DNA of 64,000 nt from Microcella frigidaquae (GTDB taxonomy: Bacteria > Actinomycetota > Actinomycetes > Actinomycetales > Microbacteriaceae). The stretch spans positions 1,054,001 through 1,118,000 of the forward strand of contig NZ_JACHBS010000001.1 of the NCBI RefSeq assembly GCF_014200395.1, read 5' to 3'. The notes under the pieces were generated by a model. It was not told the DNA's origin. It was given only the letters and a program-made list of their open reading frames with translations, and searched no databases. Made by a program: the position numbers and the translations under genes. Shown one piece after another: positions 63,338 through 64,000 of the stretch; the first letter of the stretch is position 1, and the number at the start of each line of letters is the position of its first letter.

Positions 63338-64000
63338 ATGAGCTTGCGCAGTCCGGCCCCCCGATCGGGAAAGCCGACGCGCCTGCACAGCGCCGTCTTC
63401 CAGCCGATCGGCGACGAAGGGCGCGCCGCACTCGTCGAGCGCCGCATCGCCGAGGCGATCATGGGCGGCGTGCTCGCCGCCGGAGAACGGCTGCCGGCCG
63501 AGACCGAGCTCGCCGCCGCGTTCGGGGTCGCCCCCGCGACCGCCCGCGAAGCCCTGCTGGCTCTGCGCGAGCGCGGGCTCATCGTCACCCGCCGTGGCCG
63601 CAACGGCGGCAGCTTCATCGCCGACAGCGCCGACCCGGTGCGGTTCGCCACCCGCGCTCTCGTCGACAGCTCGCGCGTCACCCTGCGCGACGCCGCTCAG
63701 CACTACCAGGCGATCACCGCCGCCTGCGTCGAGCTCGCCGCCCGCCGCGCCGACCCGGGCGAGATCGAGATGATCATCGCCCGCCTCGATCGGGTCGACG
63801 ACCACGATCTCGCCCACTGGCGCCGCGCCTCCGACGACGCCGTCATCGAGCTCGCCGCGCTCAGCCAGTCGGCGCGGCTCACCCGCGAGCAGATGCGCCT
63901 GCAAGGCGAGTTCTCACCGCTGCTCGCGCTCATCGACACCGACCCGACGGCCCGCGCCGACGCGCGTGCGCACCTGCGCGCGGTGCTCGCCGCCGTGGCC
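63338..64000 (+). CDS. FadR-type GntR transcriptional regulator (3' end outside window)
   Basis: At least 221 residues are visible. The N-terminal winged HTH is clear (ALVERRIAEAIMGGVLAAGE, RLPAETELAAAFGVAPATAR, GLIVTRRGRNGGSFI), followed by the start of an FCD/FadR ligand-binding domain (TLRDAAQHYQAITAACVELA and ELAALSQSARLTREQMRLQ). The frame is open at the window end. It is divergent from the polyamine-type ABC operon, its most likely target, with amine catabolic genes beyond. Confidence 0.88.
   Translation, partial: MSLRSPAPRSGKPTRLHSAVFQPIGDEGRAALVERRIAEAIMGGVLAAGERLPAETELAAAFGVAPATAREALLALRERGLIVTRRGRNGGSFIADSADPVRFATRALVDSSRVTLRDAAQHYQAITAACVELAARRADPGEIEMIIARLDRVDDHDLAHWRRASDDAVIELAALSQSARLTREQMRLQGEFSPLLALIDTDPTARADARAHLRAVLAAVA

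Overview
The window is high-GC DNA with very strong GC3 bias, GTG as well as ATG starts, many ATGA/GTGA start-stop overlaps, an actinobacterial-type SOS box and an F420/FMN-type split-barrel oxidoreductase. Gene content (class I RNR with C-terminal CxxCQ tail, SufS-SufU, RlmA-type methylase, DUF4349 lipoprotein, TPM-like coiled-coil protein) suggests a chromosomal segment of an actinobacterium, most likely a member of the Microbacteriaceae. The family-level placement is inference.

Region 1-4.9 kb is an accessory patch. It holds the right part of an IS21 element that has cut the 5' end off a small secreted-protein gene, an IS5-type element with a split transposase, a lipoprotein gene and a VapBC-type toxin-antitoxin pair with a palindrome abutting its start. 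4.9-10.7 kb carries an amidohydrolase and the aerobic ribonucleotide reductase operon. Its small subunit has Phe at the radical-Tyr position (class Ic signature). Its large subunit lacks the C-terminal thiol pair, which is instead encoded by a 34-codon overlapping ORF. The promoter has two NrdR boxes and three DnaA-box-like 9-mers.

10.7-36.2 kb is mostly ordinary core genome: transporters, hydrolases, oxidoreductases, a DUF4349 lipoprotein, an AAA+ ATPase, an SOS-box gene, SufS/SufU, DUF389, a UvrA-like ABC protein, a carotenoid-desaturase-like flavoprotein, tRNA-Ala(CGC), GalU, 5-formyl-THF cyclo-ligase, FmdB-like protein and MscL. Within it lie a frameshifted lipoprotein gene and an intergenic 15-bp tandem repeat next to a long inverted repeat.

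36.2-40.2 kb is a second insertion-sequence cluster: a full IS110 element with a structured leader, followed by an IS481 element that is itself interrupted by a complete IS256 element flanked by a 9-bp target duplication. 40.3-50.3 kb holds a 56-aa protein, a very large helicase-fold protein with degenerate Walker motifs, a divergent coiled-coil membrane protein, a two-component system, an RlmA-like methyltransferase and a transporter. Two copies of an 89-bp palindromic intergenic element and one unrelated 34-bp-arm inverted repeat lie here.

50.4-64 kb looks like an amino-acid and amine catabolic region: Leu/Phe/Val dehydrogenase plus 2-oxo-acid decarboxylase, divergent from an Lrp/AsnC regulator with a palindromic operator; then a tightly overlapping operon of agmatine deiminase, amidase, tryptophan 2,3-dioxygenase and an amidohydrolase; then a PotABCD-type polyamine ABC transporter divergent from a FadR-type GntR regulator that runs off the window end.
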